From G020350405 sp964513655 (GTDB lineage: Bacteria > Planctomycetota > Phycisphaerae > Sedimentisphaerales > Anaerobacaceae), in NCBI GenBank assembly GCA_964513655.1, contig CAZENQ010000072.1, positions 1-15,552 of the forward strand: 15,552 bases of DNA. The letters are read 5' to 3'. Position numbers and translations under genes: made by a program. Shown here piece by piece: positions 6,171 to 13,095 of the stretch (its first letter is position 1; every line of letters starts with the position of its first letter). The notes below the pieces were generated by a model. The model ran no database searches, was not told the origin of the DNA, and worked only from the letters and a program-made list of their open reading frames with translations.

Positions 6171-6294
6171 CACCCGTGTAGACTCTCTCTTCCAAGGGTG
6201 ATTACTCACCCTCAAAATCAACTACATACTTTTGAGGGGAGATTAACCCGCGTGGGCGTGGTAACACACAGGCTATCTCTCCTACTTCTCCTGT
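6169..6294 (-). promoter_or_regulatory. structured 5' leader of the activator gene, possible RNA switch
   Basis: Read 5' to 3' on -, the leader holds several elements. ACAGG (6294-6290) can pair with CCTGT (6272-6268), with a loop containing two GGAGA motifs. CCCTCAAAA (6238-6230) pairs with TTTTGAGGG (6217-6209), nine perfect bp. GGGTGA (6211-6206) pairs with TCACCC (6201-6196) around a GTAA tetraloop of GNRA type. ATCACCC (6202-6196) pairs with GGGTGAT (6175-6169), which takes in the first two bases of the candidate ATG at 6170. The third pairing excludes both the second and the fourth because it reuses their arms. This is the layout of a leader that switches between hiding and freeing a start. 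If the start is instead ATG 6122, all of it is untranslated leader. Confidence 0.5.
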
Positions 6295-6301
6295 AAAAAA
6301 C

Positions 6302-6330
6302 AGTGTATCAGGAGAGGGCAGGAAAGTCAA
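6302..6330 (-). promoter_or_regulatory. sigma-70-type promoter of the activator gene
   Basis: On the - strand, TTGACT (6330-6325), a 17-base spacer and TACACT (6307-6302) make a good -35/-10 pair (five and four of six matches). Transcription would begin near 6295, right at the start of the structured leader. Confidence 0.55.
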
Positions 6331-6627
6331 GTCAAAAATTATCGGACTATTTATATTTTTCCTAAATTAACGTATGTCCGGAGCGGTGAGAGGCCGACGG
6401 CACGGCAGGAAAGCGCTGTTTTGCGGTAAAAACGCTACCCGTGACAGAAAGGCAGTAGTAGGCGAAAAAGGTTTAAGTACTTGATATTCAATAGGTTATG
6501 GCTTTCTGGTAGGAGAATATGCCGTTCGGCGTCCTCAAGATTGACCATATTTGATAGGGGCTGAAAAAAACTTCCTATATAAACTCGGAAATCCGCTCCC
6601 AAATTGTTAAATCGGGGCCGGGCAGAG
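6331..6627. other. intergenic region with a possible decayed array unit
   Basis: No gene is convincing here. Positions 6555-6571 (TAGGGGCTGAAAAAAAC) resemble 3516-3531 in the hairpin array, and both are followed by an ACTCGG/ACTCATCCG-type stretch and then an ATTGTTA...GCCGG stretch, so a decayed copy of one array unit is possible. An 11-codon ORF at 6520-6555 (+) has AGGAG only three bases before its ATG and is not credited. Confidence 0.3.
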
Positions 6628-6657
6628 AAAAAAAATTAGTTATTTCTAATTTTTTTT
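6628..6657. terminator. AT-rich inverted repeat, possible terminator downstream of the glycan operon
   Basis: AAAAAAAATTAG (6628-6639) and CTAATTTTTTTT (6646-6657) form a perfect 12-bp inverted repeat with a six-base loop, about 100 bases past the stop of the last operon gene. The stem is almost all A-T, so it would be a weak intrinsic terminator, able to act on either strand. The bases between it and 6759 contain only a loose CCTGC/GCAGG pairing. Confidence 0.4.
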
Positions 6658-6758
6658 CCACCTGCTCGCACAGTTTCGGCTGCCTTTGGCGCAGGATTTT
6701 TTCCGTTCGCGACAAGCCGTTTCAAGAGCCCAAGAGACTCGTCGGTGCCAGACGGTTT

Positions 6759-7526
6759 CTAATTTTCCCCAGCGCAGAAGATTATTGCCTGCCTGACGAG
6801 CCTGCGGTAATTTGGATTGGCGTAGGCGCGTGGGCCGTGGCCGAGCTGGATGAAACAGACTCGGGCGTTGGCATAGTTTCTTACCCAGCAAAGCTCTTTA
6901 TTGCTCATCGGGTGATCCGTCGTCAGGAGGACACGGCTACCTTTGTCAAAGGTGTACTTGGTGTAAGTCTCATCGTTAATCGAGAAATCACTCAAACCGT
7001 GTGTGACCGGATGCTCGGGGTCCTTTATGTGAACGTTGATGTCCACGTCATGTTTATATTGGCCTCGCGGATAAGTTACGCCATTTTCCGTAGTTACTTT
7101 CAAGTAGTATTTTGCTCCGATGATGTTTCGATATTCAGGCCAGTCCTGGAAGTTTGCTATTGAATGATGAACTCCGACCAGGCCGACACCGCGATTGAGC
7201 AGTTTTATGAAGTTGGCCTGTCGCTTTGGCGAAATCTTTTGTGTCATGTTGTAGAGTACAATCACGTCGTAATCGGAGCCGGCGATATCCTCGAATATCT
7301 CACTGTCGTCTTTTTGTTCGGCCTCGACGTATTTGATGTTGTCGAACGAGTCAAACATTTCAAAGAACGGCTCGTGTTCGAAGTCGTGGCCGCCAGTGAC
7401 GACTACGATCTTGAGCTTTTCCTGGTGCTTAGCAAATGAGGCTTCAGGCGTGGATATGGTGCTGCAGGAACAAGTTAGCAATATCAACAACATGAAGGTG
7501 AAGAGGAACGCTGACTTAGAGTTCAT
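6759..7526 (-). CDS. ThuA domain lipoprotein
   Basis: This 255-residue exported protein belongs to the ThuA (trehalose-utilisation-like, class I glutamine amidotransferase fold) family, common in Planctomycetota glycan loci; its reaction is not known. Residues 1-21 form a lipoprotein-like signal (hydrophobic 8-17, Cys19 and Cys21 in LLTCSCS, an imperfect lipobox). The ThuA fold follows: strand KIVVVTGGHDFEHEP (39-53), the GVGLVGVHHSIANFQDWPEYRNIIGA region (about 113-138), and DPEHPVTHGLSDFSINDETY (about 169-188), where the closing Asp-Glu-Tyr is typical of the family. It ends GHGPRAYANPNYRRLVRQAIIF, the usual last helix. AAGGG precedes the ATG. It is the last gene of the five-gene operon, 28 bases after the GH4 gene, and a paralogue lies on the other side of GH4. 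The family is certain; a function in sugar keto-intermediate handling is speculative. Confidence 0.87.
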   Translation of the reverse strand: MNSKSAFLFTFMLLILLTCSCSTISTPEASFAKHQEKLKIVVVTGGHDFEHEPFFEMFDSFDNIKYVEAEQKDDSEIFEDIAGSDYDVIVLYNMTQKISPKRQANFIKLLNRGVGLVGVHHSIANFQDWPEYRNIIGAKYYLKVTTENGVTYPRGQYKHDVDINVHIKDPEHPVTHGLSDFSINDETYTKYTFDKGSRVLLTTDHPMSNKELCWVRNYANARVCFIQLGHGPRAYANPNYRRLVRQAIIFCAGEN

Positions 7527-7554
7527 AATTTTACCCTTTACAATAAGTTAGCAA

Positions 7555-8988
7555 TCAGTCGGTCTTCTGTTCCATTAGTTTCATGAATCGCTGCAGGATG
7601 GCTTGTGCCGGGTCCATCGGGACCTCTGCTGGTTTGCAATCTTTTGGAATGCTGATGGTCGGCTTCGGCGCGATTTTCTTTCCTTTGAACTGCGGGAGCC
7701 ATTTGCGCTGGGCCTCGAGCAGCTCGCTGCACATGTCGCGGATTTCCTTTAGGGTGCAGACGGCGGAGGTAAGAGGGTCTATAGCGAGTGCGTGGACGAC
7801 GTGTTCAGTCTCGCCGGTGAGGGCCGCCTCGACAACGAGGGTCTGGACGTTTATGTTGGTCATGCAGGCGGCGGCCAATTGAGGGGGCAGATTGCCAATG
7901 CTTACCGGGTGCAGGCCGGTGTCATCGGCGAACGTGGGGACCTCGACGCAGCAGCCGGACGGTAGATTTGTAATATAGCCTTCGTTGCGGACGTTGCCCA
8001 TAAGGCTGAAGGGCTCGCCGGTCGCGACTGCTTCCATAATATATGAACAGTACTCGACGCTTCGTTCTTCGATTTTGGTGGATTCGAATTCCAGCGGGTC
8101 GTGCTCGGCGTATTTTTCGGCGACGGCCCTGCACCATTTGTAATAGGCGCCGCTTTCGCCGCCGAAGCCCGGCTCGTCACAATAAAGGTCAAGCGCCTTT
8201 TGGTTTTTTCGGAACCAGGGGACATATTCGCTGAGGTGGCCTGTGCTTTCGGTCATGAAATAGCCGAAGTGGCGGAATACTTCGCCGCGGACTTTTTCAT
8301 TCTTGTAAAACTCGGGTCTTTCGAAGACCTCTCGGAGTTTTGGGTAAAGGTCGTCGCCGTTGTGTTCAATTTTCAGGAACCAGTCCATGTGGTTGATGCC
8401 GCCGCAGGTATAGCTAATCTGGTCTTTTGGAACGCCGCAGTAGCTTGCTATAAGGGCGAGAGTAGTCTGTACACCGTGACACAGACCGACGAAGCTGACG
8501 TTGCTTGCTCTGCCAAGGGCCATGCAATTGGAGGCCATCGGGTTGGCGTACTGGAGCATAATCGCGCCGGGCTTGGCGAGGGTTTCCATATCGCGGGCGA
8601 TGTCGACCAGGACCGGTATGGTTCTAAGGCCGCGGAAGACCCCGCCGGGGCAGACCGACTGTGCGGTGCACTGATTGACACCGTATTTCAAAGGAATGTT
8701 GTAATCGAGGCCGAAGACCTCCACACCGCCTATGTCAATCATGATAACGACAAAGTCTGCATCTTTGACAGCTTGTTGGCGGTCCAATGTCGCAGTGACC
8801 TTGCCGGGGACGTTGCTGTCTTTGAGCATTTGTCTGGCGAAGGTCTCCATCCGGCGCAGCTTCTCTTCGTTTAAATCCATCAGGGCGAATTCACTGCCGG
8901 CGAGAGCGGTTGTGGCCATGATGTCACTGAGCAGTGTCTTACAGAAGACGACGCTTCCAGCGCCAATCATTGCGATTTTCATACTCAT
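7555..8988 (-). CDS. family 4 glycoside hydrolase (alpha-galactosidase/alpha-glucosidase type)
   Basis: GH4 enzymes cleave glycosides by an NAD+- and Mn2+-dependent oxidation-elimination route rather than by classic hydrolysis. The N-terminal Rossmann motif is KIAMIGAGSVVF (4-15), with an acidic strand end FALMDLN (34-40). Further hallmarks are the YANPMA turn (147-152), Cys170-His171 in GLCHGVQ and His200 in GGINHMDW; Cys170 and His200 match the metal ligands of AglA/MelA-type members. No signal peptide is present, so it works in the cytoplasm on imported oligosaccharides. The 477-residue length is normal. The ATG at 8988 has GGAG eight bases upstream. It is the fourth gene of the operon, between two ThuA lipoproteins. 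The CHGVQ and GGINHM motifs fit the alpha-galactosidase/alpha-glucosidase side of the family better than the 6-phospho-sugar side; alpha-galactosidic or galacturonidic substrates are likely but unproven. Confidence 0.9.
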   Translation of the reverse strand: MSMKIAMIGAGSVVFCKTLLSDIMATTALAGSEFALMDLNEEKLRRMETFARQMLKDSNVPGKVTATLDRQQAVKDADFVVIMIDIGGVEVFGLDYNIPLKYGVNQCTAQSVCPGGVFRGLRTIPVLVDIARDMETLAKPGAIMLQYANPMASNCMALGRASNVSFVGLCHGVQTTLALIASYCGVPKDQISYTCGGINHMDWFLKIEHNGDDLYPKLREVFERPEFYKNEKVRGEVFRHFGYFMTESTGHLSEYVPWFRKNQKALDLYCDEPGFGGESGAYYKWCRAVAEKYAEHDPLEFESTKIEERSVEYCSYIMEAVATGEPFSLMGNVRNEGYITNLPSGCCVEVPTFADDTGLHPVSIGNLPPQLAAACMTNINVQTLVVEAALTGETEHVVHALAIDPLTSAVCTLKEIRDMCSELLEAQRKWLPQFKGKKIAPKPTISIPKDCKPAEVPMDPAQAILQRFMKLMEQKTD

Positions 8989-9017
8989 AGCTGAGTCTCC
9001 AATTTTTTTCCAAGTAA

Positions 9018-9959
9018 CTACTTCGGTGTGGTATCAGCTGGCAGGTCACCCAGGGCGAACTGAATACCGTCGAGCCAGTGCTGAAGCACCGCTTTGTTCC
9101 AGAAGATATCGTGGTCGTGTCCGAAGGCGGAGTAGAATACGCGTCCTTTGCCGTATTTCTTGACCCAACACTGTGCGTAGTCATTATCACTTCGCTTGCC
9201 TTTGAACTTCTCTTTGCTCGGAGTCCTGGTCATATCGAGGCTGAACAGAACTCGAACGCTGTCGCGCGAGTAAGGTTCGGTAAAGACATAAATCTCGTCG
9301 GTGATATCGAAGCCACTGCCGGCGAAGGCGGCACAGAGCGGATGGTCCGGGTCGTCGAGCTTTATTCCGACTTTTTCATGCCAGGGATGGCTGACCCAAA
9401 CGGCGCCGATGATATTGGCGTATTCGGGCCAGGTATAGAAGCACCAGACGGCACAGTGGATGCCGGCCAACCCTTTTCCGCTTGCGACGAAATCCTGCAG
9501 GCTCTTTTGCAGCTGCTGGTTGCGCATGTTGGCGAGATGCTGTTGTCTGGGGGGCAAACTGTTCATATCTTTTGGCAGGAACAGCTCGCCGGAGTTGTTA
9601 TTTAAGAAGACGGCGTCGAACTGTTTGAGTTTGTCCGGCTCGAACATTGAGATATCGTCGCTGAAGACCGGTTCGAAAGCGCCGGTTTTTTTGGCCATTG
9701 CCTCGATGGCTTTTTTGCCGTAGGGAATTGAGGTGTGGACGTAGCTTTTGCAGAGGCTGAAAACGAGGAGCTTTCGCGGCCGCTTCGGCGCGACCGTGGC
9801 CTTAGTCGGCACAGCGGCTTCTATCTTCTTAAGTTGCTGCGCGGGGATTAGCGAGGAAGTGTCCGCAGGCTGGGCACTGATTTGATTTGTGCAGCCGCAT
9901 AATGAGAAGCAGCAGGTCACAAACAATACGATATGGCTAAGATCTGATTTTTGATTCAT
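9018..9959 (-). CDS. ThuA domain lipoprotein (second paralogue)
   Basis: This 313-residue member of the ThuA family is larger than its operon mate at 6759-7526. Residues 1-23 form a lipoprotein signal with lipobox LCGC (Cys23), followed by a linker rich in Ala, Pro, Thr and Lys (about 24-60). The domain begins at RKLLVFSLCKSYVHTSIPYG (about 62-81). It includes GKGLAGIHCAVWCFYTWPEYANIIGA (about 164-189), DDPDHPLCAAF...ITDEIYVF (about 203-228) with the conserved Asp-Glu-Ile/Tyr, and the closing GKGRVFYSAFGHDHDIFWN. The GIHCA segment carries the His-Cys typical of the sub-group that keeps a thiol at the former amidotransferase site. GAGGT stands nine bases before the ATG. It follows the oxidoreductase gene by 18 bases and precedes GH4 by 29. 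ThuA and Gfo/Idh/MocA genes are often neighbours in planctomycete glycan loci. Biochemical role unknown. Confidence 0.87.
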   Translation of the reverse strand: MNQKSDLSHIVLFVTCCFSLCGCTNQISAQPADTSSLIPAQQLKKIEAAVPTKATVAPKRPRKLLVFSLCKSYVHTSIPYGKKAIEAMAKKTGAFEPVFSDDISMFEPDKLKQFDAVFLNNNSGELFLPKDMNSLPPRQQHLANMRNQQLQKSLQDFVASGKGLAGIHCAVWCFYTWPEYANIIGAVWVSHPWHEKVGIKLDDPDHPLCAAFAGSGFDITDEIYVFTEPYSRDSVRVLFSLDMTRTPSKEKFKGKRSDNDYAQCWVKKYGKGRVFYSAFGHDHDIFWNKAVLQHWLDGIQFALGDLPADTTPK

Positions 9960-9977
9960 TTTTGTTTTACCTCTTTC

Positions 9978-11294
9978 TTACAGGTGCCATGGTGTCCGCA
10001 TAGCGCATTTTAGCATTGTGTTTGCCTGTTCGTCGTTAGTAAACTTTTCTTTTTCGGGGTCCCATGTGAGCTTGCGTTTGGTTCTGGTGGCGATATCGGC
10101 GAGCTGGCATATTATTTCCGAGCAAACCGCTGATTCGATTGGAGAGACAGGCTTGCCGCGGCTCTTGACGCAATCCAGGAAGTTCTGCTGGTGGTGATTG
10201 CTTAGCGGCAGGTGTATCCCATCGGGTCCGATCTCTTCAGTCAATAAAGACTTCGGCTGTGCATCTATAGCTCCTCGTTTTACAAAGACCCAGCCGTCGG
10301 CGCCTTCGAAGCGGACACCCTGGGGGTTTTGATTGTTGTCGGTAAAGTCAAGGTTTACGCCATTTGCATACCTCATCTTTACGTTCCAGCTTGTTGCGCA
10401 GTCACACAAGCCTTCGTCCGGAAAGACGCCCGTCCCTTCTACTTCGACCGGGCCGGTGAGCTCGGTGCCGTTGCCCCACTGGGCGATATCGATGTGGTGG
10501 ATTCCCCAGGCGGATATCCATCCGAGGGAGTAGTCGCTGATATGCCACCAGAGTTTATGCCAGTCCGGGCCGAGTGTTACTACGCGTTCTTTCATGTAGG
10601 GCACCCAGGGAGCGGGTCCGAGCCACATTTCGTAGTCCAATCCCGGCGGAACAGGCACTACGGGGAAATTTTCGGTCTTGATACTTGGGGGGACTCCGAC
10701 TTTGATTGTATGGAGCTTGCCGATACGGCCGTTTAAGGCCAGTTCACAGGCGAAATGGAAGTTGCGGTCGGAGCGCTGCTGCGTTCCGAATTGAAGCACC
10801 CGCCCATAACGTTTTATTGCCTTGCGCAGGACCTGTGCCTGCTCGACACTTATTCCTATGGGTTTTTCCAGGTACATGTCTTTGCCTGTTCGGGCCGCCT
10901 CTAACGCATGCAGGACGTGCCAATGGTCGGTTGAGGCAATCAAGACAGCGTCGATGTCGGTGTGTGCACAAAGCTCGCGAAAATCATTATACAAGGCGCA
11001 GTCCGCCTTGCCGGTCTGCTCTTTTATTATTGCCAGGGCATCGTCGCGCTGTGACTTTCTGCAGTCGCACAGTGCCACGACCTGGGCTTGCGGCAGTTGG
11101 AGGAAGTTTCTCATCACATACTGGCCCTGCTTACCGGTGCCGATACAGCCCATCAGAATACGATTACTTGGTGCGATGGTGCCGGCCTTGCCTAGAGCAG
11201 AGGAGGGCACGACATATGGAAATGATACTGTGGCGGCCACGCCGGTTGCTTTTTTCAAGAACTGTCGTCGGGTTAATGCTGGAGTGTTAATCAT
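9978..11294 (-). CDS. Tat-exported Gfo/Idh/MocA family oxidoreductase
   Basis: This is an NAD(P)-dependent sugar or inositol dehydrogenase-like protein, predicted to be periplasmic or to enter the envelope already folded with its cofactor. The twin-arginine signal TRRQFLKK is at 8-15, with the hydrophobic part to about 34. The Rossmann motif GCIGTGKQG is at 49-57, and ALCDCR (74-79) ends strand 2. The family signature EKP is at 143-145, and the second domain carries WGIHHIDIAQWG (263-274) with the conserved histidines. The 438-residue length is normal for the Tat-type members abundant in Planctomycetota. AAAGG lies seven bases before the ATG. It is the second gene of the operon, 46 bases after the sulfatase and 18 before the ThuA gene. 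Some relatives act as NAD+-recycling glycosidases, so a glycoside-cleaving role in the same locus is possible, but I cannot see it in the sequence. Confidence 0.9.
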   Translation of the reverse strand: MINTPALTRRQFLKKATGVAATVSFPYVVPSSALGKAGTIAPSNRILMGCIGTGKQGQYVMRNFLQLPQAQVVALCDCRKSQRDDALAIIKEQTGKADCALYNDFRELCAHTDIDAVLIASTDHWHVLHALEAARTGKDMYLEKPIGISVEQAQVLRKAIKRYGRVLQFGTQQRSDRNFHFACELALNGRIGKLHTIKVGVPPSIKTENFPVVPVPPGLDYEMWLGPAPWVPYMKERVVTLGPDWHKLWWHISDYSLGWISAWGIHHIDIAQWGNGTELTGPVEVEGTGVFPDEGLCDCATSWNVKMRYANGVNLDFTDNNQNPQGVRFEGADGWVFVKRGAIDAQPKSLLTEEIGPDGIHLPLSNHHQQNFLDCVKSRGKPVSPIESAVCSEIICQLADIATRTKRKLTWDPEKEKFTNDEQANTMLKCAMRTPWHL

Positions 11295-11340
11295 ACTTGT
11301 GCCTTTCTTATTTTTCCTTAATTGTCTTAGTTATTTTTAA

Positions 11341-12981
11341 CTAGTTTCCAATGACCTTTCTGACCTGCCGACTTGGCAGGTAGCCGATTCGGACGGCCTT
11401 GGTGCGGACGACAGTGCCGGGCTTTAGATGGATTGGTAGTGTGTAGATGAGCCAACGCCCTTTTTCGCCGAGGCGATATCCAATCGAAGCGCCCTCCGTG
11501 GCGCAATCAATCTCAACGGTCATTTTTCCATCTGCTGCGGGCACTGCCTCAACGGTCGGCGTAGCGGTCAGGGGTTGTTTTCTTCCCGGCCACATACGTT
11601 CGATAAGCTCATCCTCCGGAATCCTACCCAAGTCGTTTGTATCTTCCATCCACCTTTCTAATACGGTGCGCATTCGCTCAAGCACGTGCTTATATTGAGG
11701 TGAATCGGCGAGGTTGTTTACTTCGTAGGGGTCGGCTTCAATATCGTAAAGTTCCTCGGGTGGTTTGGTCCCTTGGAAGAATAATTTCTGCGGACCTTTG
11801 AGTTTGCCCTCAGCATTCAGGCGGCGCCATTCCTGCATGATGGGCATTTTTTCCATGTATGGTATTCGCTGCGCGTAGGGTCTTTCCGGCATGAAGTTGC
11901 GGACGTATCGATAGCGTTTGTCGCGAACGGAGCGGATAAATTCGTCGTTTGTGTGGCCCATGCGCTCACGGCCACCGAAGACGTACTTTCTTGGTTCGCC
12001 TTTCTGCTCGCCGAGGAACGCCCTTCCCTGCATATATGAGGGTATTTCGATACCGGCGATGCTAAGGACGGTGGGGCCGAGGTCAATAAGGTTGATAAGG
12101 TCGTGGCAGGCGCTGCTGGGCTTGACCTCGCCTGGCCAGCGGACAATCAAAGGCACATGGAGGCCCGAATCGTAGGGCCAGCGTTTTCCGCGGGGCAGCC
12201 CCATGCCGTGGTCGCTCCAGAAGAAGACGACTGTGTTATCCGCAAGGCCGTCATCTTTGAGCTGTTTAAGGATATTACCCGCTTGCTTGTCCATCAGGCT
12301 GATTCTGTCATAGTATCTTGCCCAGTTTCTGCGGACGATGGGGGTATCAGGGTAATAAGGCGGAAGCTTTGCCTTGTCGGGATTGTGGGTCAGGGGCTCG
12401 TCGATGTCCCAACACTGGGACTCGTGGGTTACGAAGAGGTTTATTACGCTGAAGAACGGCATATCCTTTGGGCGGTTTCGCCAGTGGGCGCGGTTGTTGG
12501 ACTCGTCCCAGGCGGTGAAAGGCGGGCTGAACTGATAATCAGTTTTGCTTTTATTGGTGCAGTAGTAGCCGGCCGCGCGAAGGTACTCGGTGAAGCACTT
12601 TACGTATGGGGCAGGAACAGTTTGATAGCCCTTCAAACTTGTTCGCATGTGCATTGAGCCAATGGTGCTGGGGTACATGGCGGTAATGACGGCCGAGCGG
12701 GTCGGCGCGCAAACAGGGTAGGGCACGAAGGCATTTGTGTAGCGACAGCCCTGCTTGGCGAGGCGGTCAAGGTTTGGCGTGTCGGCGTAGTCGTCACCGT
12801 AGCAGCCCAGGTGGGGGCTGATGTCCTCACAGCTAATCCAGAGGATATTGAGGCGGGGCTTCTTGCGGGCTATTGACGCCTGCCGGGAAGTGCTCGTACA
12901 TCCCGGCAGCGCGACCGAGGTGGCTGTCAACATACCGATGGATTTTAGAAAATCACGGCGATTGAGGTTCTTTGGGCTCAC
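11341..12981 (-). CDS. Tat lipoprotein sulfatase (family S1, formylglycine type)
   Basis: This arylsulfatase-superfamily enzyme removes sulfate esters, here probably from polysaccharide, and is anchored in the envelope. I chose GTG 12981 (546 residues) because AAGGAGGT stands six bases upstream. The ATG at 13068, 29 codons earlier, lies inside the -10 box of a promoter. From this start the twin-arginine NRRDFLK is at 7-13 and the lipobox LPGC has Cys28. Metal-binding strand 1 is NILWISCEDISPHLGCYG (about 45-62). The formylglycine site is CAPTRS at 91-96, matching the C-x-P-x-R motif that needs a maturase such as FGE, not seen here. WSDHGMGLPRGKRWPYDSGLHVP is the second metal/sulfate-binding region. 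The last 75 or so residues look like a chitobiase/beta-hexosaminidase C-terminal type beta domain, a common add-on. It is the first gene of the five-gene operon. Confidence 0.92.
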   Translation of the reverse strand: MSPKNLNRRDFLKSIGMLTATSVALPGCTSTSRQASIARKKPRLNILWISCEDISPHLGCYGDDYADTPNLDRLAKQGCRYTNAFVPYPVCAPTRSAVITAMYPSTIGSMHMRTSLKGYQTVPAPYVKCFTEYLRAAGYYCTNKSKTDYQFSPPFTAWDESNNRAHWRNRPKDMPFFSVINLFVTHESQCWDIDEPLTHNPDKAKLPPYYPDTPIVRRNWARYYDRISLMDKQAGNILKQLKDDGLADNTVVFFWSDHGMGLPRGKRWPYDSGLHVPLIVRWPGEVKPSSACHDLINLIDLGPTVLSIAGIEIPSYMQGRAFLGEQKGEPRKYVFGGRERMGHTNDEFIRSVRDKRYRYVRNFMPERPYAQRIPYMEKMPIMQEWRRLNAEGKLKGPQKLFFQGTKPPEELYDIEADPYEVNNLADSPQYKHVLERMRTVLERWMEDTNDLGRIPEDELIERMWPGRKQPLTATPTVEAVPAADGKMTVEIDCATEGASIGYRLGEKGRWLIYTLPIHLKPGTVVRTKAVRIGYLPSRQVRKVIGN

Positions 12982-13066
12982 TGGGAAACCTCCTTGAGCT
13001 TTACTAGCTTGAGATATTGACAGCCAAGTCCCGGCGCTACTTCTTCTTCGCACAAGGGTCGAGTGC

Positions 13067-13095
13067 ATTATATTAGGGCGACGGCGTGTTGTCTA
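13067..13095 (-). promoter_or_regulatory. sigma-70-type promoter of the sulfatase operon
   Basis: On -, TAGACA (13095-13090), exactly 17 bases and TATAAT (13072-13067) match the consensus in 11 of 12 positions. The -35 box contains the pckG stop codon TAG (13095-13093), so the promoter starts where that gene ends. Transcription would begin near 13060, leaving about 79 bases of leader before the GTG at 12981. Confidence 0.65.

Noticed and set aside
6169..6294. Glycine or c-di-GMP riboswitch in the activator leader
   Set aside because: The GA-rich start recalls a glycine aptamer, but the conserved core segments of the glycine, GEMM-I and GEMM-II aptamers are not present.
6520..6555. 11-codon leader peptide on +
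   Set aside because: AGGAG is only three bases from the ATG, and no + strand gene follows that it could control.
8101..8874. 257-codon frame on + opposite the GH4 gene
   Set aside because: It is the antisense shadow of a clear GH4 reading frame and has no family motifs of its own.
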